64,000 bases of DNA from Spirosoma rigui (lineage in GTDB: Bacteria > Bacteroidota > Bacteroidia > Cytophagales > Spirosomataceae). Below the pieces are notes generated by a model. It had not been told where the DNA came from, made no database searches, and worked only from the letters and a program-made list of their open reading frames with translations. The translations under genes and the position numbers were made by a program. Each line of letters begins with the position of its first letter. The first letter of the stretch is position 1. Positions 1-9,856 of the stretch are shown one piece after another. The stretch is from the NCBI RefSeq assembly GCF_002067135.1, contig NZ_CP020105.1, positions 2,852,001 to 2,916,000 on the forward strand, given 5' to 3'.

Positions 1-3000
1 CCGGTAACGCTTACCGCCCAGGGTTGCCCGGCAAACAGCTACGTAACTTGGTCCAATGATCTGGTTGGCACCTCGATTACGGTGTCGCTGGCTGCCAGTG
101 GAAACTTTACGGCCCGCTGCTGCACCTCGGCCAACTGCAAGAGCGTTCCATCGAACTCGATTGCCATCACGGTGTTGCCAAAAGTAACTCCACCGCAGAC
201 CGTCGACCGGACCAATACGTGTCCGTTCACAACGGTAGACCTGACAACGGGTGTTACCAGCAAAGCATCCACAACGGGAGGTATCTTCGAATACTATACG
301 AGTGCTACGCTGAGTCCGGCGACCAAAGTAGGCAATACGACCGTTGCCGTAGCCGGCGTGTACTACGCAGTGGAGAAAACCGTAGACGGCTGCTACAGTC
401 TGCCTTCCCTGATTCACGTGCTGATCAAGCCGTGTACCGAAGTGCAGCCTTGTGACGTAACGAATCCGGCCCAGGCAAATGCGGGCCCTGATGCGAGTAT
501 ATGTGCCGCCAAAACGTATCAGCTGAGCGGAACGATGGGTGGGTCGGCTAAAACCGCCCACTGGTCAACCAGCGGTAGCGGTACCTTCAGCGATCCGTTT
601 GCTACCAATGCTGTGTATACCGCCAGCGCGGCCGACGTACTGGCCGGCAAAGTCACACTGACGCTGTCGGTGAGCACGAACAATGCCGCCTGTGCTGTTG
701 CCAAGGACGATATGATACTCACCATAGAAAGCAGCAAGGTTGTTCCCGTGGTGACGGTACGGGGTGCCACGAATTTCTGCTTCGGTGATTCGGTGACGCT
801 CATTGCACCGGCAGGAGGCACCTACCTCTGGAGTAACAGCGCCAAAACACAGCAGATCGTGGTGAAAAACAGCGGCTCGTACAATGTTCAGCTAATTGAT
901 CCGAAAGGATGCAGCTCCATGAAGTCGGCCGATGTTGTAGTGACAGTTGCCGAACCAACGCCAATACCGCTGGTCAGCAGCGTGCGCAATATATGTCCGG
1001 CGGTGGTTGCCAACCTGACGAAGGCAGTATCCGAAACGGTAATCGGCAATACCTACGAATACCGGATTGGACCGCTGAGAACATCGGCCATGGTGATGCG
1101 TCCCGACTCGGTTGGGGCGGGAACGTACTACGTGTTTGCTAAAAACACGACCGGGTGCGTAAGTGCACCAGCCAAGGTGACGGTGAACATCTTCAACTGC
1201 GTTGCCGATTCGATGAAAACCGATCTGCAGATTGTGAAGAAGGTGAACAAGTTGACCGTGACGGTGGGCGAAGTAGTTACCTACACCCTGAAAGTGACTA
1301 ACCTGGGCCCGGATGCCGCCACGAACGTTGAAGTACAGGATGCCCTGCCAAAAGGCGTGGAGTTCCTGGCTACGTCAACAACGGGCTATGCATTCGTCAA
1401 TGGATCAGTCTACCGCCACATCGATAAGCTTAAGGCAGGACAGTCAGACTCGATCAGCTTCTCGGTTCGGGTCATTGCGAAAGGAGCGATCCGGAATCAG
1501 GCCGACATTACCTATCTCGATCAGCGGGACACCCGGATGGCCAACAACTGGGATGACGTAACGATCACCAGTTCGGCCTACGGTAAAGCCAGTCAGATTG
1601 GTCTGGCCAAAGCGGTGATGGGAACCCCAACAACCGTGGGCGATTCACTCATCAAGGTTACTTACGGCTTCGTGCTGTCGAACTTTGGTAACGATACCCT
1701 GCGCAGGGTTCAGGTGATTGATGATCTGGCCAGCGTCTTTGCCCCGAACGCAATTGTATCGGCGGTGGTAACGCCTAAAACAACTGGTTCTACACTGGTG
1801 GTAAACCCCGCCTATACCGGGGCCAATAACAACACCCAGTTGTTCGATCAGGCGAGTTATCTGGCACCCGGCCGTTCGCAACTCTTCACGCTCGCCGTGG
1901 TTGTGAAACGGGCCGCGGGCGATACGACCCGGACATTCCGGAATATTGCCAGCGTGACAGCCCTGAATAGCCTGACTACGGTTTCCGATCTGTCGACCGA
2001 CGGTGGTGATACGGACCCTGACGGCGACGGCGACCCAACCAATAACAGCAGTCGTTCCAGCTTCACGCTGGGTACCAAACCGGTGGCAGGACCCGGTATC
2101 GGGGTGGCGCTCACGGTCGTGAAGATTGTACCCCAGGCCGACGGCAGTTACAACGTCACCTATAAGGCTACGATTAAAAACACGGGTGACGTACCGCTGA
2201 CGGGGGTGAGTCTGAGCGACAGTCTGGTCCGGACATTTGCCGCACCGGCCTCCTACACGGTCGTTAGCCCACCGGTTGTTGCTCCGGGTAGTCACCTGGT
2301 TGCTAACGCAGGCTTCAACGGCAATACGCAAACCAATATGCTGACAAACGCCAGTAAGCTGTCGGTTGGTGAGCAGGATACGCTGCTGGTGACGGTTCGG
2401 ATCGCGCCAAACGGCAACAATGGTCCGTTCTTCTCAACGGCAACGGCAACGGCAACAACTACGGATCTGACGCAAACCGTAAAAGACATCTCCAACAATG
2501 GTGTCGATCCGGTTAAACCTGGTGCGGTGTCGACCCCGGTTCGCTTTGATCTGCCTAAAGGTTTGTTGGGTGTTGCCAAGTCGGTGGGTACGCCCATCCT
2601 GGTGCAGGAAGGGGTCTATGATATTCCGTACACCATCAAGCTGAGCAACATGGGCACAACAGCCCTCAGAAAGGTGCAGGTCGTCGACAACCTGTCCCAG
2701 ACTTTTGGTCACGGAGCGCTGGTCGTTAGCAACCGCATCGCCGTATCGGCCGGGGCTGGTCTAACTGTAGACACGCTGTATACGGGCCAGGGCCTGATCA
2801 CGAAGATGCTGGTCGACTCGCTGAGTACGCTGCCAGTGGGAGCGACCAGCAGCCTGAACTTCACGGTACGGGTGAACGTGAAAAATGCGGATTCGCTGAC
2901 ATTCTACAACACGGCAATGGCCACGGCCCTGACCGACGGTAATGTGTTGGTAGAGGATATGTCGACGGCGGGTATCAACGACGACCCCGACAACGACCTG

Positions 3001-3846
3001 GATCCCCGTAATAACAGCACGCCAACGCCGGTTTCGCTGAACAGTGAAACGTCGAATGCCTACATTGGCATCTCGATGGCAGTCCGTGACACAATCCGGC
3101 AGGCTAATGGCAGTTTCAACGTGACATACCAGGTGGTGCTCAAAAATTACGGACGTACCTCGCTGACGAATGTGAGCGTAACCGACTCGCTGTCGAAAGT
3201 CTTCAGTTCGGCGACCGGGGCAACCTATACGATTGTGAAAGCGCCCTACACCGTATCAACGGGTAGCGCACTGACAATCAATCCGGACTTCAACGGATCG
3301 ACGGATGCCCGGATCGTTATTGGCGACAGCCTGAGTACACTAGCCGCCAGTAAAGTGGACACCGTACTGTTCACCCTGAATATCGTATCGGATGGCAGTA
3401 CAACCACATTCCTGAATTCGGCGGTAGCGCAGGCAAAATCTGGAACGGTAGTTGTTAGTGATATTTCCACCAGCGGGCTCGATCCTGACCTGAATGGCAA
3501 TAACAACCCGACAGATCTAAACGAACGCGAAGCAACCCCGCTGAACCTGCCCTCGACCAGTACGGCCCTGTTCATACCGGAAGGTTTCTCCCCGAACGGT
3601 GACGGAATCAATGATCTGTTCGTCATACGGGGTGTGGGAAGTCTAACGATCAGCATTGAGGTGTACAACCGCTGGCAGCATCTGGTCTACAAGAATGATG
3701 ATTACAAGAACGATTGGGATGGTAAACCGAATACCGGTATTACGATCAGCGATGGTGCTACTGGCTTGCCCGACGGAACGTACTACTACGTGATCAAGAC
3801 AAGTGATGGGCGCAAGTTTGTACGATATATGACGATTAACCGCTAA
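1..3846 (+). CDS. Giant T9SS surface adhesin with DUF11-like repeats and type B sorting domain (5' partial)
   Basis: The frame is open from base 1, so the N-terminus lies outside the window. The visible 1281 residues begin with cysteine-containing immunoglobulin/PKD-like modules. From about base 1215 there are five DUF11-like repeats of roughly 110-165 residues with openings such as LQIVKKVN, GLAKAVMG, GVAKSVGT and GISMAVRD. Several repeats close with acidic Asp/Asn-rich loops (for example DPDGDGDPTNN near 2015-2045) that could bind calcium. The last 90 residues form a gliding-motility-associated C-terminal domain (EGFSPNGDGINDLF, then YNRW), the type B T9SS sorting signal. The protein is expected to be secreted through the T9SS and held at the cell surface. 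A PorP/SprF gene follows 5 bases downstream, the same order as sprB-sprF in gliding bacteria. Adhesion is inferred. Confidence 0.9.
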   Translation, partial: PVTLTAQGCPANSYVTWSNDLVGTSITVSLAASGNFTARCCTSANCKSVPSNSIAITVLPKVTPPQTVDRTNTCPFTTVDLTTGVTSKASTTGGIFEYYTSATLSPATKVGNTTVAVAGVYYAVEKTVDGCYSLPSLIHVLIKPCTEVQPCDVTNPAQANAGPDASICAAKTYQLSGTMGGSAKTAHWSTSGSGTFSDPFATNAVYTASAADVLAGKVTLTLSVSTNNAACAVAKDDMILTIESSKVVPVVTVRGATNFCFGDSVTLIAPAGGTYLWSNSAKTQQIVVKNSGSYNVQLIDPKGCSSMKSADVVVTVAEPTPIPLVSSVRNICPAVVANLTKAVSETVIGNTYEYRIGPLRTSAMVMRPDSVGAGTYYVFAKNTTGCVSAPAKVTVNIFNCVADSMKTDLQIVKKVNKLTVTVGEVVTYTLKVTNLGPDAATNVEVQDALPKGVEFLATSTTGYAFVNGSVYRHIDKLKAGQSDSISFSVRVIAKGAIRNQADITYLDQRDTRMANNWDDVTITSSAYGKASQIGLAKAVMGTPTTVGDSLIKVTYGFVLSNFGNDTLRRVQVIDDLASVFAPNAIVSAVVTPKTTGSTLVVNPAYTGANNNTQLFDQASYLAPGRSQLFTLAVVVKRAAGDTTRTFRNIASVTALNSLTTVSDLSTDGGDTDPDGDGDPTNNSSRSSFTLGTKPVAGPGIGVALTVVKIVPQADGSYNVTYKATIKNTGDVPLTGVSLSDSLVRTFAAPASYTVVSPPVVAPGSHLVANAGFNGNTQTNMLTNASKLSVGEQDTLLVTVRIAPNGNNGPFFSTATATATTTDLTQTVKDISNNGVDPVKPGAVSTPVRFDLPKGLLGVAKSVGTPILVQEGVYDIPYTIKLSNMGTTALRKVQVVDNLSQTFGHGALVVSNRIAVSAGAGLTVDTLYTGQGLITKMLVDSLSTLPVGATSSLNFTVRVNVKNADSLTFYNTAMATALTDGNVLVEDMSTAGINDDPDNDLDPRNNSTPTPVSLNSETSNAYIGISMAVRDTIRQANGSFNVTYQVVLKNYGRTSLTNVSVTDSLSKVFSSATGATYTIVKAPYTVSTGSALTINPDFNGSTDARIVIGDSLSTLAASKVDTVLFTLNIVSDGSTTTFLNSAVAQAKSGTVVVSDISTSGLDPDLNGNNNPTDLNEREATPLNLPSTSTALFIPEGFSPNGDGINDLFVIRGVGSLTISIEVYNRWQHLVYKNDDYKNDWDGKPNTGITISDGATGLPDGTYYYVIKTSDGRKFVRYMTINR

Positions 3847-3851
3847 TACCG

Positions 3852-4832
3852 ATGTCGAACCAGTTTTCTACCAACCGTTGGGCAGTCGTGCTGCTGCTGA
3901 TCCTGGGGATCGGCAGCAGCCGGGTCCAGGCACAGCAGGACAAAATGTTCTCGCAGTATATGTTCAACATGATGGCGATTAACCCGGCCTATGCCGGTAG
4001 CCGTGATGTGCTGAGCATGTCGGCCCTTTACCGTAATCAGTGGACAGGGCTTCCTGGCGCTCCACAAACGGCCACCTTTACGATGGACATGCCCCTGAAT
4101 CAGGAGCGCGTTGGCGTTGGTTTGCAGTTGTACGGCGATAAGTTCGGAGAGATGCAGGAGGCTGGTGCCTTTGCTTCCTATGCCTTCCGGATCAAGGTAG
4201 GCAACCGGTCTACCCTCGCTCTGGGACTACAGGGGGGCGCGTCCAGCTTCCGCTGGGATCTCACCCGCGTACAAACGAGTCCGGACGGTACGGGGCAGAT
4301 CGATCCGGCCTTTGCTATGAACATCAGCAAGGTTCTGCCCAATTTCGGTACGGGTCTTTACCTCAGCAATGACAAAGCTTACCTGGGTATCTCGGTTCCC
4401 CGGCTGATTAAAAACCGCCTGTCGGAGTACGCGTCGGGCGATTACCGGTCTGTTCAACGCCGGCATGCCTACGCGACGGCAGGGTTTGTAGTGGGTATCA
4501 GCCCGGTAGTCAAGATGAAACCATCGTTCCTTGTCAAGTATGCTGAGGGCGCACCCCTGGGTTTCGATGCAAACATAAATTTCTGGTTTGCAGACCGAAT
4601 CGCCATCGGCACGTCGATTCGCAGGAACCAGTTTACATCCTGGACGCCCTACAGCACCGATGCAATCGTGGGAATGCTGGAGGTGCAACTGACCGATCAG
4701 TTCCGCTTCGGGTATGCCTACGACCGGACGATGAATAATTTTAAGACGATTGCCCCCAGTTCGCACGAAGTTATGCTCCGCTACGAATTTGGCTTCGGCA
4801 AAAACCGCATTTTGACGCCCCGCTATTTCTAA
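3852..4832 (+). CDS. PorP/SprF family T9SS outer-membrane protein
   Basis: A 326-residue protein with a signal peptide (residues 1-27, ending SSRVQA), followed by the PorP/SprF hallmark QDKMFSQYMFNMMAINPAYAGSR and a predicted beta-barrel ending in RYEFGFGKNR. In the T9SS, SprF-like members act with type B cargo proteins and help secrete or anchor a neighbouring adhesin. It starts 5 bases after the adhesin stop and shares its strand, so co-transcription is very likely and the adhesin is its probable client. A strong terminator lies about 90 bases downstream. The ATG at 3852 is supported by the signal peptide. Family assignment is firm; the client is inferred. Confidence 0.93.
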   Translation: MSNQFSTNRWAVVLLLILGIGSSRVQAQQDKMFSQYMFNMMAINPAYAGSRDVLSMSALYRNQWTGLPGAPQTATFTMDMPLNQERVGVGLQLYGDKFGEMQEAGAFASYAFRIKVGNRSTLALGLQGGASSFRWDLTRVQTSPDGTGQIDPAFAMNISKVLPNFGTGLYLSNDKAYLGISVPRLIKNRLSEYASGDYRSVQRRHAYATAGFVVGISPVVKMKPSFLVKYAEGAPLGFDANINFWFADRIAIGTSIRRNQFTSWTPYSTDAIVGMLEVQLTDQFRFGYAYDRTMNNFKTIAPSSHEVMLRYEFGFGKNRILTPRYF

Positions 4833-4924
4833 ACCGTAATCGGTGAGTACGGGTGGCAGCATTTCTGCCTGTTCATCAACACCGGTGTTTGCGCGGTTAT
4901 GTTTCGGCTTAGTATTTGCTATTG

Positions 4925-4975
4925 ATCAGGTACACCTTTTCTCGGCTGGAGAACGGCGTGTACCTGATTTTTTTT
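4925..4975 (+). terminator. Rho-independent terminator after adhesin-sprF-like pair
   Basis: An 11-base perfect inverted repeat (4925-4935 and 4958-4968) is followed at once by seven T residues. It separates the adhesin/PorP pair from the OmpA gene that follows. Confidence 0.88.
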
Positions 4976-5005
4976 GCCCCTCCGTCTCTTAACTGTTGAC
5001 CACTC

Positions 5006-7354
5006 ATGAAAGGTATCGTTGTTCTGCTCGGGTTTGTCAGTTTGTTAAACGGCCCACTCAGGGCACAAGTACTCCCGAAACCAACAACGCGTTCCCAGGG
5101 TCGGCTTACCTACCAGCGAAGCGTAAAGCCGTCCTGGAAAGTGACCCCATCGGCCTCCCTGCTCACCCCTTCGGAACGCATGGTCGTAAAAGCCCGTACG
5201 GCCAACGCCCTCCGACTTGCCAATGACACCAAGAACGCAGAGAAAGCGTATGCGGAACTGGTAGCAGAGGGGGCTTCGTCGCCCGACTATCCGCTCTATC
5301 ACCTTTACTACGCACAGGCTCTGGCCAGCAATGGAAAGTTTGGGGAGGCTCGGGCCATTTACGCTGCCTACGAAGAATTATTGGAGAAGACAGGATTGGC
5401 TACGGCAACAGTCGAAAGCAACAACGCTCAGCCGGTTTTGATTGGTGATGGAGCTGGCTATACCGTCGAACGCCTGGCACTCAACACGCAGTATGCCGAC
5501 TTCAGTCCTACCTTGTACCGGGATGGATTGGTATTCGTCTCGACGCGGGGTAAGCACCGAAAGGGCTTATTGGCTCCGCGTCGGGGCCGGTATCTGGATC
5601 TGTACTACCTGCCCGAAGCGGGCAGGCTGACGGGCGCAAACCCGGCACCGGTAGGCCGGCGTCAGGAAGCGTCTTTACGACTCGGGTCGGACAGCTACAC
5701 CGCTCCAACCGCCAACGACTCAAAAACGGTAGGTTCATTTGCCGGTGGAACCCCGGTGTCCGGCAGCCCTGACCCGGCCCAACCGGAGATCCGGCAGTTT
5801 ATGAACACCGTAAATTCGCGCTACAACGACGGGCCGGCAACTTTCTCGAAGGATGGGTCAGTGGTAATTTTTACCCGTAATAACTACAACGAGGGAGTGT
5901 TTCGCCGGAGCCGGGAGGGTATCAATAAATTGAAATTATATACGTCTACGCTCGTAAATGGCCAGTGGAGTAAACCTCGCGAATTGCCCTTGAACAGCGA
6001 TGAGTTTTCGACTGGCCACCCGGCGCTGGCCAGAGGTGCCAACGGCGAGCCGGACCAGCGCCTGTACTTTGCTTCGGACCGGCCGGGCGGATTTGGCGGT
6101 ACCGACCTGTATGTCTCGAATTGGGTAGCGGGTCAGTGGGGACCGCCGGTCAATCTGGGCCCACTGGTAAATAGTAAAGGACATGAACTGTTCCCGTTTG
6201 CCGATGATGAAGGAAACCTATACCTGGCTTCCGACGGACACGGTGGGCTAGGGGGACTGGAAAACCTCTATATTCAGCTAGGAACTGATAGCCAGCCAAC
6301 TGGAAGTTTGGTCAATCTGGGCGCACCATTTAATTCACCGGCGGATGATTTTGGGGTTGTAACCGATGGAAAACGGAACTGGGGGTACTTCAGCAGTAAC
6401 CGGGTGAAGGGTGGAGCCGATGATGATGTATTTCGGTTTCTGCGCAAGCAGGAAGTAAACCCATGCCGGGAACTGACCCTGGCCATCAGCGATGTAGATA
6501 CAAAAGAACCGCTGGCCCACGCACAAGTGGCCGCTGACAGTCCGGTTAGTGGAAATGAGCAGCTGACGACCGACGAGAACGGGTTGGTAAGGATTTGTCT
6601 GACGGCCCAGAGTGATACCCGGTTTTCGGTGAGCCGGGAGGGGTATGCCGGAACAAAAATTGGGTACTCAACGCAGGATTTTTCAGATACGGGAGCCTCC
6701 CGTCTGGAAATAACGCTGGCAAAGCTGACTACCGACGTAGCATCAACCGTGACAGGAACTGTGCTGTCACAAAGCGGCCGTGAACCCATCGCGAACGCGG
6801 TTGTTACACTGACCAGCGAGTGTGACGGCAGCCAGCAGACCACCACAACCGATGCTGACGGTACGTACACATTTTCGACGAATCCCGAGTGCAGTTACCG
6901 GGTCGAAGCCACGAAAGCCGATATGGGGAGCGCGGATGGCTATAGCCCAAAAAATAGTGCCCAGCCAGTCGATCTGCTTATGTTTGCCAAAGGAGATATC
7001 ATTCGGGTGGAGAATATCTACTACAGCCTGAACAAAGCGACCCTACGCCCTGAGGCTGCCGGTGAACTGGATAAAGTAGTCGCGCTAATGAACAAATACC
7101 CTGCTATGACCATCGAACTGCGCTCGCATACCGATAGCCGGGCTACGGCCCAGTATAACCGCACCTTATCGACAAACCGGGCCAAGATTGCGGCTTCCTA
7201 CCTGGTATCGAAAGGAATTGCGACCCGGCGCGTGCTGGCAAATGGGTACGGCGAAAGCCTGCTCCTCAACAACTGTGCCGATGGGGTGAACTGTTCCGAA
7301 GAAGACCACCAGCAAAACCGGCGAACCGAAATTAAAATAGTGAGGGTGGAGTAG
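5006..7354 (+). CDS. OmpA family protein with PD40 propeller (PorE-like, T9SS-associated)
   Basis: A 782-residue protein with a signal peptide (1-21, ending PLRAQ). An N-terminal helical TPR-like region (about 50-130) is followed by WD40-like PD40 repeats (about 150-480; motifs such as YFASDRPGGFGGTDLY and YFSSNR), two carboxypeptidase-regulatory/CNA-B-like beta-sandwiches (about 490-650, openings AISDVDTKEPLAHAQV and VTGTVLSQSGREPIANAV), and a C-terminal OmpA peptidoglycan-binding domain (about 670-782; IELRSHTDSR, NRRTEIKIV). TPR-PD40-carboxypeptidase-regulatory-OmpA is the order of PorE, which ties the T9SS outer-membrane complex to peptidoglycan. It lies between two PorP/SprF genes, which supports that role. 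Whether it is the main PorE or a paralogue dedicated to this cluster is not visible. Confidence 0.88.
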   Translation: MKGIVVLLGFVSLLNGPLRAQVLPKPTTRSQGRLTYQRSVKPSWKVTPSASLLTPSERMVVKARTANALRLANDTKNAEKAYAELVAEGASSPDYPLYHLYYAQALASNGKFGEARAIYAAYEELLEKTGLATATVESNNAQPVLIGDGAGYTVERLALNTQYADFSPTLYRDGLVFVSTRGKHRKGLLAPRRGRYLDLYYLPEAGRLTGANPAPVGRRQEASLRLGSDSYTAPTANDSKTVGSFAGGTPVSGSPDPAQPEIRQFMNTVNSRYNDGPATFSKDGSVVIFTRNNYNEGVFRRSREGINKLKLYTSTLVNGQWSKPRELPLNSDEFSTGHPALARGANGEPDQRLYFASDRPGGFGGTDLYVSNWVAGQWGPPVNLGPLVNSKGHELFPFADDEGNLYLASDGHGGLGGLENLYIQLGTDSQPTGSLVNLGAPFNSPADDFGVVTDGKRNWGYFSSNRVKGGADDDVFRFLRKQEVNPCRELTLAISDVDTKEPLAHAQVAADSPVSGNEQLTTDENGLVRICLTAQSDTRFSVSREGYAGTKIGYSTQDFSDTGASRLEITLAKLTTDVASTVTGTVLSQSGREPIANAVVTLTSECDGSQQTTTTDADGTYTFSTNPECSYRVEATKADMGSADGYSPKNSAQPVDLLMFAKGDIIRVENIYYSLNKATLRPEAAGELDKVVALMNKYPAMTIELRSHTDSRATAQYNRTLSTNRAKIAASYLVSKGIATRRVLANGYGESLLLNNCADGVNCSEEDHQQNRRTEIKIVRVE

Positions 7355-7491
7355 GGGGGCGTTCATTGGCGGGTAACCTGTCGCAGCCGACACGGAGTTA
7401 GCCGCTCATTTCATTTTAATGCGTCCTGGTAGACATAATGGTAGGTTTCTGGCTGGAAAGATCGACATTTGAAACACTATCTTCGGTTCCT

Positions 7492-8406
7492 ATGCCCGCT
7501 CGTTTGTATTCGTACACATTTGCCGCTGTTAGTCTACTGCTCTTTTTGGGCGTTGCTAAACCGGCTACTGCCCAGAAAGAGGTGCTTTATTCCCAGTACC
7601 TGGTAAATCCATTGTCCATCAATCCCGCTACGGCCGGAAGTCGTGAGTCGTTTCACCTGACCGCTTTTTTTCGGCGCAAATGGGTAACGTTGCGGAATGC
7701 ACCGGTAACCCAGAGCGTTACGGCCGACGGGTCGGTGGCAGGTGGGCGGATTGGGTTGGGGTTCCAGGCACTGAATGACCGGATGGGGCTCTATGCCGCC
7801 ACGGGGGTATTTGGCAGTGTCGCTTACCGATTTAATTTGCCGGCGCTGGCCAAGCTATCGGTCGGTGTTCAGGGGGGCGTCAACGTTCTGCCGCTATACG
7901 ATCCTACCGGAACGAGTCTGAACCGCGCTATCGCCAGCTTTGGCCTGGGCGTTTATTACCAGTCCGATCGTTTTTTTGCGGGTGTATCGGCTCCCGAGAT
8001 GGCGGGGCAGACGCTGGACTTAACCGGTCGGTTTCTGTACCGGAGTGTTCGGCCGGTGATGCTACAGGTAGGAACAACCGTTGAACTGGACGAAAACGTC
8101 GCGCTGATTCCCTCCGTATTAGTCTCGAAAATTGCTGACCGGCCAGTCGGCGTTGATTTGAATGCACGTTTGTGGTTTAACGAACAATTTGGTCTGGGTG
8201 CTTCCTATCGGCAAAACAGTCCTGGCTTGATCCAAACGAATTACATCCAGGCCCTGGCCGAGTACCAGATCACGAGCGCCATTCGGCTCGGGTATATTTT
8301 CAACTCAAAGACGCCCGAAAATCCCACTGCGGGCCTATATTTTCAGCAGAGTGTCCATGAAGTGATGTTTCGTTTCTCGCCCAATGTGTTGAAGTTCACA
8401 TACTGA
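7492..8406 (+). CDS. PorP/SprF family T9SS outer-membrane protein (second copy)
   Basis: A 304-residue protein when started at the ATG at 7492, which directly precedes a good signal peptide (MPARLYSYTF to PATAQ). An in-frame start at 7438 would add 18 residues before the signal peptide and is unlikely. The mature N-terminus KEVLYSQYLVNPLSINPATAGS is the PorP/SprF signature, and the C-terminus ends in a membrane-strand-like segment (EVMFRFSPNVLKFTY). It is diverged from the copy at 3852. It follows the OmpA/PD40 gene on the same strand by 137 bases and may handle a second type B cargo or form a complex with the OmpA protein. Confidence 0.92.
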   Translation: MPARLYSYTFAAVSLLLFLGVAKPATAQKEVLYSQYLVNPLSINPATAGSRESFHLTAFFRRKWVTLRNAPVTQSVTADGSVAGGRIGLGFQALNDRMGLYAATGVFGSVAYRFNLPALAKLSVGVQGGVNVLPLYDPTGTSLNRAIASFGLGVYYQSDRFFAGVSAPEMAGQTLDLTGRFLYRSVRPVMLQVGTTVELDENVALIPSVLVSKIADRPVGVDLNARLWFNEQFGLGASYRQNSPGLIQTNYIQALAEYQITSAIRLGYIFNSKTPENPTAGLYFQQSVHEVMFRFSPNVLKFTY

Positions 8407-8498
8407 GTTCACAGGATGGCAATAAGTAGCTGGCCTGTTTAGTCATTTATCCGTTTTCTGGGTAACTTAGTCGCGCAGAAACGTAATCCTACGCCTAC

Positions 8499-9611
8499 TT
8501 GAAACCCTACGACGAGATTTCGAAGGACGACATGTTTCGCTATCTGACGGCCGACAGTCGAATGCCTAACCAACATACTATACAGAATTTGTACATCCCC
8601 AGCGATCTCGATCGGGAGTTTCCGCTGGCTCCCCACTTTGTTCAGGCGTTTGGCAGCTACCCTAATTACCTGCATTTCAGCGACGATTTTAAACCCGATG
8701 GTCGGGAACTGATCGAGAATCGTGGTTTCCAGGTTATCAATCAGTCAACAAGGGTGACCGACGAGGGATGGCACACCATTGAGCGGATCTACCAGCACGA
8801 GGATGGTATCATGCTCAAGGCTGAATTTGTTGGTGAGCGTTTCTTCCGGCTCTATGGGTACTACCGCAGCGAAGAGTCGGTGAAAGAGCTCCTACAAGAG
8901 ATGCAGTCGTTCAAATACGTACATGAGGACAACCAGACGCACATCTATCTGATTCAGAGCGGGCTGGGCGGACTGCATACCGAGCGGGTCGATATTTCAC
9001 CGCCCGACATTGACCTTACGCTCCATTATAACGAGGATTTTCCGGCCGTTCACGAACGATTGACTACGTTACTGGCGCAGCCCAAAAGTAAGGGGCTGAT
9101 CCTGCTGCACGGCGAGCCGGGGACGGGTAAAACGACATACATAAAATACCTCAGTTCGTTGATCAAGAAGGATATGCTGATTCTGCCGCCTTACATGACC
9201 AACTATCTGACTTCACCGGAGATCATACCTTTCCTGCTCGATAATAAAGATTCGGTCTTGATTATCGAAGACGCCGAGCGAATTCTTCAGTCACGGGAGG
9301 CTGGTGGCGATACCAACAGCGTATCGAACATACTCAATCTGACCGACGGCCTGCTGGCCGATTGTATGCACATCCAGGTCATTGCCACCTTCAACGCGAG
9401 CAAACATCTGCTCGATAAGGCCCTGCTGCGGAAAGGCCGGCTGATGGTTGACTACGCCTTCGGTAAACTGTCGACGTCGAAAGCCAACGACTTACTGAAT
9501 CACCTGGGTCGTGACCACCGCACTACGGAACCCATGACACTCGCGGATATTTTCAACAGTGAGGAACAAACGGTCTCCGGCGAGCGGCATGAGGTGAAAA
9601 TGGGTTTTTAA
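8499..9611 (+). CDS. AAA family ATPase of unknown role
   Basis: A 370-residue soluble protein. The first ~175 residues match no family I recognise. An AAA ATPase core follows, with Walker A GEPGTGKTT near residue 206, Walker B SVLIIEDAE near 252, a sensor-1-like ATFNAS, and an arginine-rich LLRKGRLMVDY segment. The frame opens with TTG at 8499; an ATG at 8532 (residue 12) is a credible alternative start, and no ribosome-binding site decides between them. It has no operon partner: the upstream PorP gene ends 92 bases away and a terminator follows the stop. The core resembles the BCS1-like/proteasomal AAA group, but the substrate is unknown. Confidence 0.8.
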   Translation: MKPYDEISKDDMFRYLTADSRMPNQHTIQNLYIPSDLDREFPLAPHFVQAFGSYPNYLHFSDDFKPDGRELIENRGFQVINQSTRVTDEGWHTIERIYQHEDGIMLKAEFVGERFFRLYGYYRSEESVKELLQEMQSFKYVHEDNQTHIYLIQSGLGGLHTERVDISPPDIDLTLHYNEDFPAVHERLTTLLAQPKSKGLILLHGEPGTGKTTYIKYLSSLIKKDMLILPPYMTNYLTSPEIIPFLLDNKDSVLIIEDAERILQSREAGGDTNSVSNILNLTDGLLADCMHIQVIATFNASKHLLDKALLRKGRLMVDYAFGKLSTSKANDLLNHLGRDHRTTEPMTLADIFNSEEQTVSGERHEVKMGF

Positions 9612-9660
9612 GCAACTCCCGTTGGCGGCTTTTACCCTGTCGACAAAACACAATACTAAT

Positions 9661-9697
9661 GCCCCCGATCAGCTACAGCTGGTTGGGGGCTTTTTCT
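9661..9697 (+). terminator. Rho-independent terminator after AAA ATPase gene
   Basis: A GC-rich inverted repeat (GCCCCC...GGGGGC arms, 9661-9690) is followed by TTTTTCTT. It lies 50 bases after the AAA ATPase stop. Confidence 0.85.
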
Positions 9698-9856
9698 TGA
9701 TCAAAAAGTAGGCCAGACCAGACGGCTAAACTACCCTATAATTAATTTAGCCTAAAATAGTTTGTCAACCGACAGGCCGTGCCGTACTTTGAGTAAGCAG
9801 GTAGCTGATACGGCGAACGGTCAGGTTCGGTCGTAATTTGTTTTCCGTCGTATTGA

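Noticed and set aside
1645..2331. Antisense frame within the adhesin repeats
   Set aside because: The overlapping repeats are clearly coding on the plus strand, and the frame shows low-complexity arginine-rich translation.
7438..7491. Earlier start for the second PorP/SprF
   Set aside because: It would put 18 residues ahead of a clear signal peptide.
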